Shown: positions 20,193 through 30,387, counted from the stretch's first letter. The stretch is DNA of 64,000 nucleotides from Fertoeibacter niger (GCF_009380135.2 NZ_WHUT02000001.1:646308-710307); one strand, 5' to 3'. Notes: generated by a model from the letters alone, not told the origin. Translations and numbers: made by a program.

Positions 20193-20284
20193 CGCGCTGG
20201 CTCCTCGTTATGCGGCACAGGCCCTTGGCCCTTGGTTCTGACTAGCAACTTGATCGGGGTGAAACAAGCGCAACGGCGCAGCAA

Positions 20285-20878
20285 TCAGGGTGCTGCGCGC
20301 GGGGTGCCCGGGTCGTCGCCGGGGGCTTCGGGCAAGGCGCTGCCGTCGCCAAGCACCTGATCCAGCCGGGCAATCGCCGCCTCGGTGATGTCGATGCGGT
20401 CAAATGAAATGAGGACGGTGCTGCGTTCGATGATCGCCACCGCGCCCATTTCCTCCATCAGCGCGGCCAGCACGGGCACGGCGGCGGCAAAGATGCGCTG
20501 GCGATCCTCGTCGCGCTGCCGGGTCAGGGCGCGCGATTTCGCCTCGCGGGCGTCGCGGATGCCTTCGGCCTTGGCGTCAAACGCATCGGCCAGCGCGCGG
20601 AATTCCTCGGGCGGCAATGTGGCGCGACGGTTGGTCAGATCGCGTTCCTCGGCCTCCAGCGCCGTCTCGATCTCGCGATTCTCGGCCACCAGAGCGCGCG
20701 ATTCCGCCTGAAACCGGGCCTCGGCCGCCTGCCCGATGCGGCTGCCGGAAAACAGCCGCTCCTGCGTCACCGTCAGGATGCCGGCGGGCGGCACCGTCGT
20801 ATCGGCACCCTGCGCGGCCAGCGGGCCAGCCAGCCCCAGCATCAGGACGGCCGGCAGAAAGGCCCGCAACCCGTGCAT
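20285..20878 (-). CDS. OmpH/Skp-family periplasmic chaperone
   Basis: A 197-residue secreted protein with a signal peptide (LPAVLMLGLAGPLAAQGA), a long charged helical region (LVAENREIETALEAEERDLT) forming the coiled-coil tentacles of Skp/OmpH proteins, and ERSTVLISFDRIDITEAAIARLD near the C-terminus. Skp-like chaperones carry unfolded outer-membrane proteins to BamA, and the start codon here overlaps the bamA stop region, so the pair is coupled. Sequence similarity among Skp proteins is low; the call leans on context and structure pattern. Confidence 0.85.
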   Translation of the reverse strand: MHGLRAFLPAVLMLGLAGPLAAQGADTTVPPAGILTVTQERLFSGSRIGQAAEARFQAESRALVAENREIETALEAEERDLTNRRATLPPEEFRALADAFDAKAEGIRDAREAKSRALTRQRDEDRQRIFAAAVPVLAALMEEMGAVAIIERSTVLISFDRIDITEAAIARLDQVLGDGSALPEAPGDDPGTPRAAP

Positions 20879-23256
20879 CAGAACTGGGTCGAGATGGTCA
20901 GGTCGAACACCCGGTCCCTGTCGTAATCTTCCTGCACCAGCGCCTTGGCAAAGTTGAAGCGCAGCGGCCCGATCGGCGTGGCCCAGAACACCGAGAACCC
21001 GATGGACGACCGCAGGTGGAACCCGTCATCCACCGGCCCGCCGGTGCCAGCGGTGTTGTCAAGGCTCCAGATAGAACCCACGTCAAAGAACAGACCACCG
21101 TTGATGCCGTATTCCTCGGGCAGGCCCAGCGGGAAATCGGCCTCCAGCCGTGCCACGGCAAACATGTTGCCCCCCAGCGCATCCTCGTTGGTGGCCCCCA
21201 GGTCGCGCGGCCCGATGCCGTTCGGCTCAAACCCGCGGATCTTGCCATTGGCGAAATAGCGGTTGGTCACGCGGCTGACATCGCCGCCCAGCATATGCAC
21301 CATGCCGCCTTCGAAGATGGCCCGCACCGTGACCTCTTCGTTCAGCACCTTGGTTTCGGCCAGCGCCAGCAGGTTGGTCGAGATGTAATTCACATCGCCA
21401 CCAATACCCGCGAAATCCTGGCCAAAGCGCAGCAGCACGCCGCCCTTGGGGTTCAGCCCGTTGATGCGCGTGTCATAGGTATAGGTATAGCCGATGCTGC
21501 TGGTGATCAGCGCGCCCTGAGCCTCTTCATCCCGCAGGATCTGTGACGAGCCGTTTGTCAGCGGGTCATCAGGGTCTTCGATGCCCAGATCAACGCTGCT
21601 GATCCGGTCTTCGGACAGGCGATAGCGCAATTCCAGACGCCCGCTTTCGCTGACCGGAAACGCGATCGACGGGCTGATCGAGATGCTGCGCGTGTCGTAA
21701 TCGGCGTTTTCGTTATCGGTTTCGACATAGGCCGCATTGAAGCCGAACCGCAGGTCGCGGCCCAGGAACGCCGGTTCCGCGAAGGTGATGCTGGAATTCA
21801 CGCTGTCAGAGCCGGTGGAAACGTTGACCCCCACAAACTGCCCGCGCCCCAGAAAGTTCGACTCGGTAAAGCCGATGTTGAAACCCACGCCCGAGGTCTG
21901 ACCATAGCTGACCCCAAGGCTCAACGAGCCGGTGGGCTGTTCCTCCACATCGACGTTGACGATGACCTGATCGGGGCCGCTGCCCGGTTCGGCCTCGACC
22001 GAGGCGTTGGAGAAAAATCCCAGCGCGCGGATGCGTTCTGCCGACTGGCGGATTTCGCGCGGGTTGAAGGGGTCGCCTTCCACGGTGCGGAACTGGCGGC
22101 GCACCACCTGATCCAGCGTCGTGGTGTTGCCCTCGATGTCGATGCGTTCCACGAACACCCGGTCGCCGCGCACCAGCGCAAACTGGATGTTCAACAGCCG
22201 GTTCTGTTCGTCACGCGTCACGCGCGGGTCGATGCGCACAAAGGTCAGCCCCTTGCGCAGCGCCAGATTTTCCAGCCGGGCGATGTTGTTCTCGACGATG
22301 GCGGGCGAATAGGTCGTGCCGGGGCGAATGCGCAGCAGCGCCTCGAATTCCGCGGCATCCAGCCCTTCGATCTCGCTGACGGCGCTGATGTCGCCAAAGG
22401 AAAACTGCTGGCCTTCCTGAATGCTGAAGGTCACGAAAAACGCGTCACGCTCCCGCGCCAGTTCGGCCGAGGCATCCTGCACCTGCATGTCGATATAGCC
22501 GCGCGACAGGTAGAAATCGCGCAACAGCTGCTTGTCCAGTTCCACCCGTTCGGCAATGAACGTGTCCGACTGGATCAGCGTGCGCAACAGGCCCGCCTGC
22601 TTGGTTTCCAGCACCTGCCGCAAGCGGCGGTCGGAATAGCTGCGGTTGCCGACAAAGGCCAGACGCTCGATCTCCACCACCCGGCCCTCGGCGATGTCGA
22701 ACACCAGATCGACGCGGTTGTCTGACCGGCGGATGATGCGCGGCGTGACGGTGGCGGCCACGCGCCCCGACTGGGTATAGGCGGCGGTGATGGCGGCGGC
22801 ATCCGCCTCGGCCTGCGCGGGGGAATAGGCGCGGCGCGACTGCGAGCCGACCAGCTCGGCCAGCGCCTCGTCCTTCAGGCGGCGGTTGCCCTCGAAGTTG
22901 ATGATGTTGATGGTGGGAAATTCCTGCACCCGGATCAGCAGCGTGCCGCCCTGCGGGATCAGTTCCACCTCTTCGAACAGGCCCGAATCCACGATCCGCT
23001 GATAGGCCGCGTTCAGACCGCCGCCCGACACCGCCTCGCCCCGGGCGATTCCGGCGAATGACAGGATCGTTGCGGCATCGACACGGGTGTTGCCCTCGAT
23101 CACCACATTGGAAAAGCTGTAGGCCTGCGCCAGCGCGAACTGCGGGAACGCCGCAGAAACCCCTGAAACACCAAGGAAAACCGAAAGAACCACCGGGCGG
23201 ATGCGCCCTTTGCCCCTGCTGCCCCGCATGCCGTAACCCGATGTCGCCCGTTGCAT
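20878..23256 (-). CDS. bamA: Outer membrane protein assembly factor BamA
   Basis: Core Omp85 subunit of the BAM complex. The 792-residue protein has an N-terminal signal sequence (cleavage near FALAQA), five POTRA domains (first begins YSFSNVVIEGNTRV; others recognisable by GNRRLKDEAL, FVGNRSYSDRRLR, SFGDISAVS, DIEGNTTTLDQVVRRQF) and a C-terminal 16-strand barrel containing the lid-lock motif IRGFEPNGIGPRDL. The last residue is phenylalanine (LTISTQF), the outer-membrane assembly signal. Confidence 0.98.
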   Translation of the reverse strand: MQRATSGYGMRGSRGKGRIRPVVLSVFLGVSGVSAAFPQFALAQAYSFSNVVIEGNTRVDAATILSFAGIARGEAVSGGGLNAAYQRIVDSGLFEEVELIPQGGTLLIRVQEFPTINIINFEGNRRLKDEALAELVGSQSRRAYSPAQAEADAAAITAAYTQSGRVAATVTPRIIRRSDNRVDLVFDIAEGRVVEIERLAFVGNRSYSDRRLRQVLETKQAGLLRTLIQSDTFIAERVELDKQLLRDFYLSRGYIDMQVQDASAELARERDAFFVTFSIQEGQQFSFGDISAVSEIEGLDAAEFEALLRIRPGTTYSPAIVENNIARLENLALRKGLTFVRIDPRVTRDEQNRLLNIQFALVRGDRVFVERIDIEGNTTTLDQVVRRQFRTVEGDPFNPREIRQSAERIRALGFFSNASVEAEPGSGPDQVIVNVDVEEQPTGSLSLGVSYGQTSGVGFNIGFTESNFLGRGQFVGVNVSTGSDSVNSSITFAEPAFLGRDLRFGFNAAYVETDNENADYDTRSISISPSIAFPVSESGRLELRYRLSEDRISSVDLGIEDPDDPLTNGSSQILRDEEAQGALITSSIGYTYTYDTRINGLNPKGGVLLRFGQDFAGIGGDVNYISTNLLALAETKVLNEEVTVRAIFEGGMVHMLGGDVSRVTNRYFANGKIRGFEPNGIGPRDLGATNEDALGGNMFAVARLEADFPLGLPEEYGINGGLFFDVGSIWSLDNTAGTGGPVDDGFHLRSSIGFSVFWATPIGPLRFNFAKALVQEDYDRDRVFDLTISTQF

Positions 23257-23385
23257 GCCGCCGCCCCGCAGAAAACTGATGTTGTGACCTGACTAGCGGG
23301 AATGGCCGGGCTTGTCAAAAGGCGAGGGCCGCCCGGTTTGCGCGGGCGGCCCTTGGGCAGGATCGGCGGCAATCCGCCGCCGATG

Positions 23386-23523
23386 TCAGTGCTGGATCAA
23401 TGCGGTGCCCAGAAACGCCCCGGCCAGCAGGCCCAGCACCATGGTGCCCGCGCTGAACACCCAATCCCAGTTCAGCCCCACCAGAAAGGACAGCCCGCGA
23501 TAGCCCTTGATCACCGTCTGCAT
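23386..23523 (-). CDS. Small membrane protein between rseP and bamA (45 aa)
   Basis: A 45-residue reading frame with a charged start (MQTVIKGYRG) and one or two hydrophobic stretches (LSFLVGLNWDWVF and GTMVLGLLAGAFLGTALI). It is on the operon strand in the 393-base gap between rseP and bamA. I do not recognise a named family. The hydrophobic pattern and position in a conserved operon make it a likely real gene; the function is unknown. Confidence 0.6.
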   Translation of the reverse strand: MQTVIKGYRGLSFLVGLNWDWVFSAGTMVLGLLAGAFLGTALIQH

Positions 23524-23649
23524 GATATGTCTCCGAGTCCCCGTCTTGGGCACGGCAATAGACCATGAATATGGCAGCATTTTGGCGCACAACCACAGCG
23601 GGTAAGGGTTGCAGGCGCTTGGCCCGCACCCGTCAGGGATGTGCGGCGG

Positions 23650-24990
23650 TCAGGGGCAGAAGATGTCGTTGGTCAGCGCGAACACCATCAGCGTCAACAG
23701 CAGCGCAAGGCCGGTGGTCATCAGCACTTGCAAGGCGCGGTCGCTGGGCGGTTTGCCCGACACCGCCTCATAGGCGTGAAACACCAGATGCCCGCCATCC
23801 AGCACCGGCACCGGGAACAGGTTCATCAGCCCCACGGCGGTCGACAGCATGGCGATGAACCAGATGAAGCTGGCCGCCCCCGCACTGGCCGCAGCACCCG
23901 AGGTTTCGGCAATGCCGATGGGGCCTTGCAGGTTGCACGACGAAATCGCCCCGGTGATCATGTGCCACAGGCCCGAAAGGCTGGTCTGCGCGATGCGCAG
24001 CGTCTGGGCCGCGCCGTCGCCCACAGCCTCGAACGGGCCCGGAGTGCGGGTTTCGGGCTGAAACACCAGCCCCCCCGACAGGCCGATCAGCCAGCGCGTT
24101 TCAAACCCGCCCTCGGGCAACGGAATATCCATGCGGCGCGGCACCAGCGCCGCCTCATAGGTGGTGCCACCGGGCCGCCAGATGTTCAGCAGCAGGGGTT
24201 TGCCACCCGATGCGCCCACGGCATCGCGCAATTGTTCAAAGGCGTGGATAGCGGTGCCATCGACCGACAGCACCACATCGCCCGGCATCATGCCCACATC
24301 CTGCGCCGCCGACATGGCCTGCACGCCGTCAGCCACCGGGGGGAAGGGGAACGGCCCGTCAAACGTCACCTCGGCCCCGTCGCGCAGCACGCGGTAGGCC
24401 ACGGCGGGCGCGGGCGGCAGATCACCGGCCTTGGCCACCAGTGCTGCCAGATCGGGCGTATCCTGCCCTGCGACCGACAGGATCTGATCGCCCGGCAGCA
24501 GGGTCTGGCCCTGATGCGGCACATCTTTCATCTGGCCCACCACTGGCAGATCAGTGGCGATGCCGTTGATCATGAAAAACCCGGCAAACACCAGAATCGA
24601 CAGGATGAAGTTGAACACCGGCCCCGCCGCCACGGTTGATGCCCGCGCCCACAAAGGTGCCCCGTGCATCGTGTTGCGCGCCTGATGCGGGGTCATGCCC
24701 GCCATGGCCACGGTATCCTTGCCGGAGGCCGCATCAGCATCGCCCAGAAACTTCACGAACCCGCCAAAGGGCAGCGCCGCCAGTTGCCAGCGCGTGCCGC
24801 GCCGGTCCACCCGGGACCAGATCACCGGGCCGAAACCCAAGGAAAACACCTCGGCATGGATGCCGGTCCAGCGGCCCACGATGTAATGGCCGTATTCATG
24901 CACCGCCACGATGATCGACAGGGCGACCACAAAGGCCAGCACCGTCCAGACCAGCCCGCCGAACGAGGGGATAAGACCGAGAATATCCAA
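23650..24990 (-). CDS. rseP: Site-2 intramembrane zinc metalloprotease RseP
   Basis: Cleaves transmembrane segments, classically of anti-sigma factors. The 446-residue protein has the zinc motif HEYGH (31-35) in the first membrane segment, a periplasmic part with two PDZ domains (around ILSVAGQDTPDLAAL and MPGDVVLSVDGTAI) and the C-terminal LDG motif NLFPVPVLDGGHL that completes the active site, followed by last membrane segments. It follows dxr closely and precedes bamA, the usual proteobacterial order. Confidence 0.97.
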   Translation of the reverse strand: MDILGLIPSFGGLVWTVLAFVVALSIIVAVHEYGHYIVGRWTGIHAEVFSLGFGPVIWSRVDRRGTRWQLAALPFGGFVKFLGDADAASGKDTVAMAGMTPHQARNTMHGAPLWARASTVAAGPVFNFILSILVFAGFFMINGIATDLPVVGQMKDVPHQGQTLLPGDQILSVAGQDTPDLAALVAKAGDLPPAPAVAYRVLRDGAEVTFDGPFPFPPVADGVQAMSAAQDVGMMPGDVVLSVDGTAIHAFEQLRDAVGASGGKPLLLNIWRPGGTTYEAALVPRRMDIPLPEGGFETRWLIGLSGGLVFQPETRTPGPFEAVGDGAAQTLRIAQTSLSGLWHMITGAISSCNLQGPIGIAETSGAAASAGAASFIWFIAMLSTAVGLMNLFPVPVLDGGHLVFHAYEAVSGKPPSDRALQVLMTTGLALLLTLMVFALTNDIFCP

Positions 24991-24995
24991 CTGTG

Positions 24996-26180
24996 CTACC
25001 TTCTGCTCTGCCGTGCCTGCACGGTCTTTTCTGCCGCCCTGCGTGCGAGATGGTCCATCGACAGCACATCCTCAAGGGTCGGCGGGGCATTTCCAAGGCA
25101 ATTCTGGCGCGAAAGATCGGCAAGCGTGTCTTCCACCACCTCGGCCATGGCGGCAAAGCCCAAGGCCCCGCCGATGAAATGATCCAGCGCCACCTCTTTG
25201 GCCGCGTTGAAGGCACAGCCGGCCATGCCGCCCGCCGCCATCACCTCGCGTGCAAGGCGCAGCGCGGGGTAGCGGGCAAGGTCTGGCGCGCGGAAGGTCA
25301 ACTGGCCCACGGCGGCAAAATCCAGCCGCGCCACGGGCAGCGCCGCGCGTTCGGGCCAGTTCAGCGCATAGCCCACGGCATGCCGCATGTCGGGCGCGCC
25401 CAGATGCGCCATCACCGCGCCATCACGAAAAGCCACCATGGAATGGATCAGCGATTCCGGGTGGATGATCACCTCGATCTGGGCCGGGTCCACGCCAAAG
25501 TATTCCCGCGTCTCGATCACCTCCAGCGCCTTGTTGAACATGCTGGCCGAATCGATGGTGATCCGCTTGCCCATCGCCCAGTTCGGATGCGCCAGCGCCT
25601 GATCCACCGTTGCCGCCGCCAGCCGGTCCAGCGGCCAGTCGCGCAACGCGCCACCGGATGCGGTCAGGATGATACGTTCCACCGCCGCCATATCCTCGCC
25701 CGCCAAGGCCTGAAAGATGGCGGAATGTTCACTGTCCACCGGCAATATCCGCGCGCCATGCCGCGCCGCCGTGGCCATCAGCAAAGGGCCCGCGGTGACA
25801 AGGCTTTCCTTGTTGGCCAAGGCCAGCGTGCCACCATGGGCCAGCGCGCGAAAGCCGGGCTCCAGCCCCGCCGCGCCCACGATGGCCGACATTACCCAAT
25901 CGGCGGGCCGGTCTGCGGCCTCGGCCAGTGCCTGACGCCCCGCCGCCACCTGCACACCCGACCCCGCCAAAGCCGCACGCAGCGCGGGCAGGCAGTCATC
26001 ATGCGCCGTCACCGCCAGTTCGGCCCGCAGCGCGCGGGCCATTTCCGCCAGCCGCGCCACGTTGCGCCCGCCGGTCAGCGCCACGGTGCGGTAGCGGTCT
26101 GGCCCGCCCTGCCGCATCAGAAGGTCAAACGTGCTGCCCCCCACCGACCCGGTCGCCCCGAACACCGAAACGCTGCGCAT
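24996..26180 (-). CDS. dxr: 1-deoxy-D-xylulose 5-phosphate reductoisomerase
   Basis: Second enzyme of the MEP isoprenoid pathway, NADPH-dependent. At 394 residues it is full length, with Rossmann motif SVFGATGSVGGSTFDLL, LANKESLVTAGPL, the metal-binding LPVDSEHSAIFQAL and TASGGALRDWPLD, and the C-terminal domain with GCAFNAAKEVALDHFIGG. It starts one base downstream of the cdsA stop. Confidence 0.98.
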   Translation of the reverse strand: MRSVSVFGATGSVGGSTFDLLMRQGGPDRYRTVALTGGRNVARLAEMARALRAELAVTAHDDCLPALRAALAGSGVQVAAGRQALAEAADRPADWVMSAIVGAAGLEPGFRALAHGGTLALANKESLVTAGPLLMATAARHGARILPVDSEHSAIFQALAGEDMAAVERIILTASGGALRDWPLDRLAAATVDQALAHPNWAMGKRITIDSASMFNKALEVIETREYFGVDPAQIEVIIHPESLIHSMVAFRDGAVMAHLGAPDMRHAVGYALNWPERAALPVARLDFAAVGQLTFRAPDLARYPALRLAREVMAAGGMAGCAFNAAKEVALDHFIGGALGFAAMAEVVEDTLADLSRQNCLGNAPPTLEDVLSMDHLARRAAEKTVQARQSRR

Positions 26181-26181
26181 C

Positions 26182-26997
26182 CTATCCCCCCGGTCGTGGC
26201 AGGGGCAGCGGCAGCGGCAACAGCAGGCTCAGCACCAGCACGGCCAAGGCCGCGCCGATCAGCGCATCGAACCTGTCCAGCACCCCGCCGTGCCCCGGGA
26301 TCAGCGTCGAGGCGTCCTTGACGCCCGCCCGCCGCTTCACCCAGCTTTCGGCAATGTCGCCCATCTGGCCCGCCAGGGCAATCAGCGGCGACAGCGCCAC
26401 AAGGCCCCAGCCCGCCCGGCCATCCAGCACGAACAGCGCCCCGGCAAAACCGGCGCCAAACCAGCCCGCCACCGTGCCCGACCAGGTCTTGTTCGGGCTG
26501 ATGCGCGGCCAGAATTTCGGCCCGCCGAACCGCCGCCCCACGAAATAGCCCATGACATCGGACGCCACCACCACGGCGATCAGCCACAGGATCACGGGTG
26601 ATCCGCCCTGTTCGCGCAGGCCCACCAGCGTATGCCCCGCCGCCACGATTGCCAGACCGTAGAACAGAAACACCCGGCGGTTCTGGCCCATCAGCGCAAA
26701 GCCCAAAACCGGCGGCAACAGCAGCGGCAGGGGGCCAAGCGGCACCGGCACCGCCAGCACGCCGAACATCACCGCTGCCGCGAATATCCCCAGCCCCACC
26801 CAGACTGCGGGCCGCCGTGCATCGGTCATCCGCGCCAGTTCCCAGATCATCAGCCCGGTCAGCACCACCACCAGCAGGGCAAAGAACGGGCCGCCGAACC
26901 ACAGCTCGAACGCCGCAACGGCCAGCATGATCACCGCCGAAATCAGCCGTTTCGGCAGGTCTCCCCAGCGGCCCTGACGCTTTGGCCGTCGGCTCAT
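26182..26997 (-). CDS. cdsA: Phosphatidate cytidylyltransferase
   Basis: Makes CDP-diacylglycerol for phospholipid synthesis in the inner membrane. The 271-residue protein has about seven hydrophobic segments and the C-terminal CdsA signature, here running from PLIALAGQMGDIAESWVKR to DASTLIPGHGGVLDRFDAL with the conserved aspartates. Start ATG encodes MSRRPKRQG and overlaps the uppS stop (ATGA), giving coupling; the longer in-frame extension runs into uppS. Confidence 0.96.
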   Translation of the reverse strand: MSRRPKRQGRWGDLPKRLISAVIMLAVAAFELWFGGPFFALLVVVLTGLMIWELARMTDARRPAVWVGLGIFAAAVMFGVLAVPVPLGPLPLLLPPVLGFALMGQNRRVFLFYGLAIVAAGHTLVGLREQGGSPVILWLIAVVVASDVMGYFVGRRFGGPKFWPRISPNKTWSGTVAGWFGAGFAGALFVLDGRAGWGLVALSPLIALAGQMGDIAESWVKRRAGVKDASTLIPGHGGVLDRFDALIGAALAVLVLSLLLPLPLPLPRPGG

Positions 26998-27737
26998 CCG
27001 CGTGCCACGCCGCCAAAGCGCCGGTCGCGCCCCGAAAACGCCGTCAGGATCGCAGCCAGTTCGGCGGGGGTGAAATCGGGCCACAGGGTCGGGGTGAATT
27101 CATATTCGGCATAGGCCGACTGCCAGGGCAGAAAGTTCGACGTGCGGCTTTCGCCCGAGGTGCGGATCACCAGATCGGGGTCGGGCAGGCCCGCCGTATC
27201 CAGATGCGCGGCAATCGCCGCCTCTGTCACCTGTGCGGGGTCGATGCGGCCCTCGGCCACGTCGCGGCACAGCGCCCGTGTGGCGCGCAGCAGTTCATCG
27301 CGCCCGCCATAGTTGATGGCCACCGTCAGGTTCAGGCGGCTGTATTGCGCCGTGCGCGCCTCGATCCCGGTCATCAGCCGTTGCAACCGGTCGTCCAGCC
27401 GCCTCCGGTCGCCGATGAACCGCATGCGCACGCCCTCGGCGGCCAGCCGGTCGGCCTCGCGCTCGATGTAGCGCGCGAAGATCGACATCAGGCCCAGCAC
27501 TTCCTCGGTCGAACGTTTCCAGTTCTCGGTCGAAAAGGCATAGATCGTCAGCCAGTCGATGCCCAGATCGGGGGCGCAGCGCACGATTTCCTTCACCCGC
27601 TCGGCGCCTTTGCGGTGCCCCACAAGGCGCGGCCAGCCCCGGTTCGTGGCCCAGCGGCCATTGCCATCCATGATGATGGCCACATGGCGGGCTTGGCGCG
27701 GTGCGGGCTGGGCCTCGCTTGGGTCTTTGGCGGCCAA
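26994..27737 (-). CDS. uppS: Isoprenyl (undecaprenyl) diphosphate synthase
   Basis: Makes the long-chain cis-isoprenyl diphosphate carrier of cell-wall sugars from IPP and FPP. The 247-residue protein carries HVAIIMDGNGRWATNRG (catalytic aspartate), NWKRSTEEVLGLM, LTVAINYGGRDEL and RTSGESRTSNFLPWQSAYAE. The start is TTG, seven bases after an AGAAGGGG ribosome site; the next internal ATG would lie inside the conserved active-site loop. Confidence 0.95.
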   Translation of the reverse strand: MAAKDPSEAQPAPRQARHVAIIMDGNGRWATNRGWPRLVGHRKGAERVKEIVRCAPDLGIDWLTIYAFSTENWKRSTEEVLGLMSIFARYIEREADRLAAEGVRMRFIGDRRRLDDRLQRLMTGIEARTAQYSRLNLTVAINYGGRDELLRATRALCRDVAEGRIDPAQVTEAAIAAHLDTAGLPDPDLVIRTSGESRTSNFLPWQSAYAEYEFTPTLWPDFTPAELAAILTAFSGRDRRFGGVARG

Positions 27738-27837
27738 TTGCTGCCCCTTCTGCCTGGCTGTTCAATGTCGTCGCGGGTCGTCGCGGGTCGTCATCGGGCG
27801 GCAGGCCCGGCAATCATGCCCCTGCCCCCCGCGCGGG

Positions 27838-28404
27838 TCAGACCTGCATGATCTCGGCCTGCTTGGCCTCCAGCGCGCGGTCCACATTGGCGATGGCCTT
27901 GTCGGTCAGGGCCTGCACCTCGTCCGACCACATCTTCTGGTCATCCTCGGCCATGCCCGAGGCCTTGGCCTTCTTGATCTGGTCCATCCCGTCGCGGCGC
28001 ACGTTGCGGATCGCCACCTTGGCGCTTTCGGCATATTGCGCGGCCACCTTGGTCAGCTCGCGGCGGCGCTGTTCGTTCAGTTCCGGGATCGGCAGGCGGA
28101 TCAGCGGGCCGTCCGAGACGGGGTTGATGCCCAGCCCGCTTTCGCGGATCGCCTTTTCCACCTTGGCGATCATGCCCTTGTCCCAGACGTTGATCACCAC
28201 CATGCGCGGCTCGGGCACGTTCACCGTGCCCAGCTGGTTGATCGGCGTCATCTGGCCGTAGGCGTCGACATGGATGGGATCAAGCATGCTGGCCGAGGCC
28301 CGCCCGGTGCGCAGGCTGGCAAATTCCGTGCGCAGCGCGTTCATCGCGCCATCCATCCGCCGTTCGATCGCATCAAGGTCAATGTCCAGATCGTCTTGCG
28401 ACAT
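27838..28404 (-). CDS. frr: Ribosome recycling factor
   Basis: Splits post-termination ribosomes together with EF-G. The 188-residue protein has the standard three-helix bundle sequence: [20 protein letters not shown] near the N-terminus and [20 protein letters not shown] leading into domain II, ending in [20 protein letters not shown]. Start ATG encodes [13 protein letters not shown] behind GGAAG. It lies between pyrH and uppS as in many proteobacteria. Confidence 0.98.
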   Translation of the reverse strand: MSQDDLDIDLDAIERRMDGAMNALRTEFASLRTGRASASMLDPIHVDAYGQMTPINQLGTVNVPEPRMVVINVWDKGMIAKVEKAIRESGLGINPVSDGPLIRLPIPELNEQRRRELTKVAAQYAESAKVAIRNVRRDGMDQIKKAKASGMAEDDQKMWSDEVQALTDKAIANVDRALEAKQAEIMQV

Positions 28405-28577
28405 GCTGTCTTCCTTCCGGTTCTGCAAGGGCCGCTGCTGGCGGCCCGGTGTTCGGCCCGACGCGCGGGCGGCTTTGACTTGGGCTGTGCCTTGCTTTGC
28501 TGAGGGCGGTCTATAGCAGCCCGACCGCCGCATGTGGAGTCAGGCGTTGCGCGCCCCGCAGCCCGCAAGCGATGGGG

Positions 28578-29315
28578 TCAGCCCTGCACCCGCGTATAGG
28601 TGCCCTCGCCCCGCAGGATGCCGCAGAAACCACCGGGCTCGTCCAGCGAAAACACGATGATCGGCAGGTCGTTGTCACGGGCCAGGGCGATGGCGCTGGC
28701 ATCCATCACCGCCAGATGCTTTTGCAGCACCTCGTCATAGCTGACGCGGTCGTAACGCACCGCATCGGCATGTTTGCGGGGATCCTTGTCGTAGACGCCA
28801 TCCACCTTTGTGCCCTTGAAGATCGCCTGGCAGGCCATTTCATTGGCGCGCAGCGTGGCCGCCGTGTCAGTGGTGAAATAGGGGTTTCCGGTGCCTGCGG
28901 CAAAGATGCAGACGCGCTTTTTCTCCAGATGGCGCACGGCGCGGCGGCGGATGTAGGGCTCGCAGACCTGATCCATCGGGATGGCGCTGATGACGCGGGT
29001 GAACACGCCCAGCTGCTCCAGCGCCGACTGCATGGCCAGCGCGTTCATCACCGTGGCCAGCATGCCCATGTAATCGGCAGTGGTGCGTTCCATACCCTGT
29101 GCCGAGCCGGCAAGGCCGCGAAAGATGTTGCCACCGCCGATCACCATGCAAATCTCGACCCCCAGATCGCGCACCGACTTCACCTCATGCGCGATGCGCT
29201 GCACGGTGGGCGGATGCAGGCCGAACCCCTGGTCGCCCATCAGCGCCTCGCCCGAGATTTTCAGCATCACGCGGGTGTAGGTGACGGGGGCGGGCGGGGC
29301 GGCTAGGGTGTTCAT
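28578..29315 (-). CDS. pyrH: Uridylate kinase (UMP kinase)
   Basis: Phosphorylates UMP to UDP. The 245-residue amino-acid-kinase-fold protein shows [51 protein letters not shown] and [18 protein letters not shown]. It is the first visible gene of the envelope operon; rpsB and tsf, often upstream of pyrH, are not here because the divergent miaA follows. Confidence 0.98.
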   Translation of the reverse strand: MNTLAAPPAPVTYTRVMLKISGEALMGDQGFGLHPPTVQRIAHEVKSVRDLGVEICMVIGGGNIFRGLAGSAQGMERTTADYMGMLATVMNALAMQSALEQLGVFTRVISAIPMDQVCEPYIRRRAVRHLEKKRVCIFAAGTGNPYFTTDTAATLRANEMACQAIFKGTKVDGVYDKDPRKHADAVRYDRVSYDEVLQKHLAVMDASAIALARDNDLPIIVFSLDEPGGFCGILRGEGTYTRVQG

Positions 29316-29440
29316 CGGCGAGGCTCCCGCAAGGTGAAATGTGTTTTCGGTCTGGACTGCGGCGCAAAATGTCGCAAAACGCCGGGAGGTTCAACGGGGA
29401 AGGTGGCGGGCATTCCGGTGTCGGCGGGTTTGGCCACCCG

Positions 29441-29492
29441 GCGGGGGTTTCACACCCCCGCACCCCCGTGGGATATTTTTGGACAGAAAATG
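29441..29492 (-). repeat. Dispersed repeat copy D (box plus hairpin)
   Basis: Inverted relative to copies B, C and E: the perfect 8-bp stem GCGGGGGT (29441-29448) / ACCCCCGC (29454-29461) with loop TTCAC comes first on the + strand, then CCCCGTGGGATATTTTTGG and ACAGAAAATG. It lies in the divergent pyrH-miaA spacer, 17 bases before the miaA start. Confidence 0.75.
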
Positions 29493-29508
29493 CGGAAGAA
29501 AGTGACCG

Positions 29509-30387
29509 ATGCTGCGAATCGCGCAGGACATTCCGGCTGAAAGGCCCGTGCTGATCGCTGGGCCGACGGCATCCGGCAAGTCGGCGCTGGCGGCGGCGAT
29601 TGTCGAGCAGGGCGGCGGGGTGATCGTGAATGCTGATGCCTTGCAGGTCTATGCGCGCTGGCATCTGCTGTCGGCCCGGCCTTCGGCGGCGGAACAGGCT
29701 GGCCTGCCGCACCGGCTTTATGGCCATGTCGGTGACGCGCAGCCCTATTCGGCGGGCCACTGGCTGCGCGAGGTGGCGGGCGTGCTGGCCGAAGGGTTGC
29801 GCCCGGTGGTCGTGGGCGGCACGGGCCTGTATTTCATGGCGCTGACCGAGGGGCTGGCCATCATTCCCCCCACACCGGCGGCCGTGCGCGCGACTGGCGA
29901 TGCCTGGCTGGCCGCAGGCGGGCTGGCCGAGATGATCGCGGCGCTGGACCCGGCCACCCGCGCCAGGACCGACCTGCAAAACCCCGCAAGGGTGCAGCGG
30001 GCATGGGAGGTGCTGGCCGCCACGGGCCGGGGGCTGGCCGCATGGCAGGCCGACACGCCGCCGCCGCTGCTGCCCTTGGCGCAGGTTGAACCCATCGTGC
30101 TGCGCCCTGACCCCGGTTGGCTGGGCGAACGGATCGACCGCCGATTCGACGCGATGCTGGCCGCGGGCGCGCTGGACGAGGTGCGCGCCGCCCTTCCCGG
30201 CTGGAACCCCGCCCTGCCCTCGGCCAAGGCCATCGGAGCACCCGAACTGATCGCGCATCTGCGCGGCGAGATGACGCTGGACGCGGCGGCGGCTGCCGCA
30301 AAAACCGCCACGCGGCAATATGCCAAGCGCCAGCGCACCTGGTTTCGCAGCCGCATGGGCGGGTGGCGCAGCATCGCCCTGCCCTGA
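29509..30387 (+). CDS. miaA: tRNA dimethylallyltransferase
   Basis: Adds the dimethylallyl group to A37 of tRNAs reading UNN codons. The 292-residue protein has the P-loop AGPTASGKS (17-25), the catalytic/tRNA-binding [15 protein letters not shown] (D instead of the more usual D-S/M-Q spacing is conserved here as DALQVY), [10 protein letters not shown] and the C-terminal [13 protein letters not shown]. Start ATG is 17 bases from a dispersed repeat and lacks a strong Shine-Dalgarno. Confidence 0.96.
   Translation: MLRIAQDIPAERPVLIAGPTASGKSALAAAIVEQGGGVIVNADALQVYARWHLLSARPSAAEQAGLPHRLYGHVGDAQPYSAGHWLREVAGVLAEGLRPVVVGGTGLYFMALTEGLAIIPPTPAAVRATGDAWLAAGGLAEMIAALDPATRARTDLQNPARVQRAWEVLAATGRGLAAWQADTPPPLLPLAQVEPIVLRPDPGWLGERIDRRFDAMLAAGALDEVRAALPGWNPALPSAKAIGAPELIAHLRGEMTLDAAAAAAKTATRQYAKRQRTWFRSRMGGWRSIALP

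Noticed and set aside
29336..29380. AAAATGTCGCAAA-like sequence shared with 31440-31452 as a regulatory motif
   Set aside because: Only two short, imperfect occurrences without symmetry or consistent promoter placement; too weak to report.
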